DNA from: Geobacter sp. AOG2
GTDB taxonomy: Bacteria; Desulfobacterota; Desulfuromonadia; Geobacterales; Pseudopelobacteraceae
DNA length: 64,000 nucleotides
Direction of reading: 5' to 3'
NCBI RefSeq assembly: GCF_019972295.1
Contig: NZ_BLJA01000001.1
Span: forward strand, 3,193,574 to 3,257,573
In this document: in pieces, positions 63,126 through 64,000 of the stretch
Layout of the letters: each line of letters opens with the position of its first letter
Position numbering within the stretch: the stretch's first letter is position 1
Notes under the pieces: generated by a model
Databases searched by the model: none
Seen by the model: only the letters and a program-made list of their open reading frames with translations
What the model was told of the DNA's origin: nothing
Position numbers and translations under genes: made by a program

Positions 63126-64000
63126 ATGCTCGATTCACGGATTCTCGGCGAACTCGCTGCCATAGTGGGGACGGACAATGTCTTGACCGAAAAACAGGAT
63201 ATGCTTTGTTACTCCTACGATGCCACCCAGATGGAATTTCTGCCGTCGGCGGTTGTTCATCCTGCAAATGCAGCGGAGGTTTCCGCCGTGCTCGAACTGG
63301 CCAACCGTGAAGGCTTCCCGGTGTTTCCCCGCGGAGCCGGCAGCGGGTTCTCGGGCGGCGCGCTTCCCAAGGCGGGCGGCATTGTGCTGGTCACCACCCG
63401 CATGAACCGCATCCTGCGTATCGACACCGAGAACCTGATCGCCGAGGTGGAGCCGGGGGTCGTCACGGAGCTGTTCCAGCAGGAGGTGGAGAAATTCGGC
63501 CTGTTCTACCCGCCTGACCCGGCCTCCCTCAAGTTTTCCACCCTGGGGGGAAACGTGGCTGAGAACGCCGGTGGGCCGCGGGCCGTGAAATACGGCTGCA
63601 CCAAGGATTTCGTCATGGGGTTGGAGGTCGTCCTGCCGACCGGCGCCATCATCCGCACCGGCGGAGAAACCTACAAGGGGGTGGTCGGTTACGATATGAC
63701 CAAGCTTCTATGTGGTAGTGAGGGCACTCTCGGGATCATAACCCGCATTATTTTCAAGCTGCTCCCCTTTCCCGACGCCAAAAAAACGATGCTGACCATC
63801 TTCGATTCCATCGATGGGGCCGCCAAGGCTGTTTCAGCCATTATCGGCGGCAAGATCATTCCCACCACGCTGGAATTCATGGATCATGCCACTTTGCAAT
63901 GCGTCGAGCGTCGTTTCAACCTGGGAATCCCTCCCGAGGGGCGTGCCGTGCTGCTGATTGAGGTGGACGGGGACCGGGATTTGGTCGAAAAACAGGCCGG
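63126..64000 (+). CDS. glcD: FAD-linked 2-hydroxyacid dehydrogenase (GlcD-like), partial at window end
   Basis: 291 residues visible, running off the window. The FAD-binding PCMH fold is clear: VFPRGAGSGFSGGALP, VEPGVVTELFQQEVEKFGLF, FSTLGGNVAENAGGPRAVKYG and GSEGTLGIITRIIFKL. This fits the glycolate/lactate dehydrogenase catalytic subunit family. D-lactate dehydrogenase or another 2-hydroxyacid is equally possible; the Fe-S partner would lie downstream. AAAGG precedes the ATG at 63126. About 160 bases separate it from the divergent pseudo-receiver gene. Confidence 0.92.
   Translation, partial: MLDSRILGELAAIVGTDNVLTEKQDMLCYSYDATQMEFLPSAVVHPANAAEVSAVLELANREGFPVFPRGAGSGFSGGALPKAGGIVLVTTRMNRILRIDTENLIAEVEPGVVTELFQQEVEKFGLFYPPDPASLKFSTLGGNVAENAGGPRAVKYGCTKDFVMGLEVVLPTGAIIRTGGETYKGVVGYDMTKLLCGSEGTLGIITRIIFKLLPFPDAKKTMLTIFDSIDGAAKAVSAIIGGKIIPTTLEFMDHATLQCVERRFNLGIPPEGRAVLLIEVDGDRDLVEKQA

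Overview
The window looks like a chromosome segment of a GC-rich, anaerobic, metal- or sulfur-respiring Desulfuromonadota bacterium of the Geobacter / Trichlorobacter / Pelobacter propionicus type. Evidence: a Hyb-type periplasmic uptake hydrogenase ordered hybS-hybA-hybB-hybL-hybP, a cytoplasmic Mvh-type hydrogenase with HdrA and MvhD, an Ech/Hyf-related membrane complex whose large subunit has lost its NiFe ligands, sigma-54 promoters, and typical housekeeping neighbours. The species cannot be fixed by eye. No rRNA, tRNA, CRISPR array, phage gene or transposase was seen.

Layout. 1-3,160: tail of a probable tautomerase, then lepB, tag, radC and uppP on the minus strand. 3,377-7,511: PhoU-like DUF47 protein and Pit phosphate transporter, a DUF2062 membrane protein and a SulP anion transporter. 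7,601-20,289: a minus-strand hydrogenase island. hybS-A-B-L-P (20,289 to 14,581) is followed by a chemoreceptor gene that leads directly into mvhG-mvhA-protease-hdrA-mvhD, then a TusA-like gene. 20,646-24,290: on the other strand, a sigma-54 response regulator, its histidine kinase and a 62-residue protein. A consensus -24/-12 promoter faces hybS in the divergent gap, so H2 uptake is probably controlled by this two-component system.

24,319-35,344: LysE exporter, HAD dehalogenase, a four-gene ABC-2 exporter (HlyD, double ATPase, two permeases), a secreted CFI-box metallopeptidase with a small exported partner, and metK. 35,565-37,785: leuB and asd. 37,968-45,449: U32 peptidase, SNase-like nuclease and four Hyf/Ehr-like subunits. 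45,590-55,640 (mostly minus strand): transglutaminase-like protein, small ORF, GGDEF response regulator, NUDIX, rpe, rsmB, htpX, ndk (plus strand), miaA, uvrC. 55,641-64,000: amt behind a sigma-54 promoter, a giant coiled-coil TPR envelope protein with 240-bp internal repeats and its LysM partner, a membrane-anchored pseudo-receiver protein, and the start of glcD.

The least expected structure is a family of roughly 100-120-bp palindromic elements with AGGTTGTT...AACAACCT ends. There are three copies: two intergenic, and one read in frame as an N-terminal extension of miaA. A second element with different ends (AGAACGTG...CACGTTCT) shares the same central core. Other points worth a look are the minimal Ehr-like cluster without NiFe ligands or a small subunit, the chemoreceptor inside the Mvh operon, and HdrA-MvhD without HdrBC.
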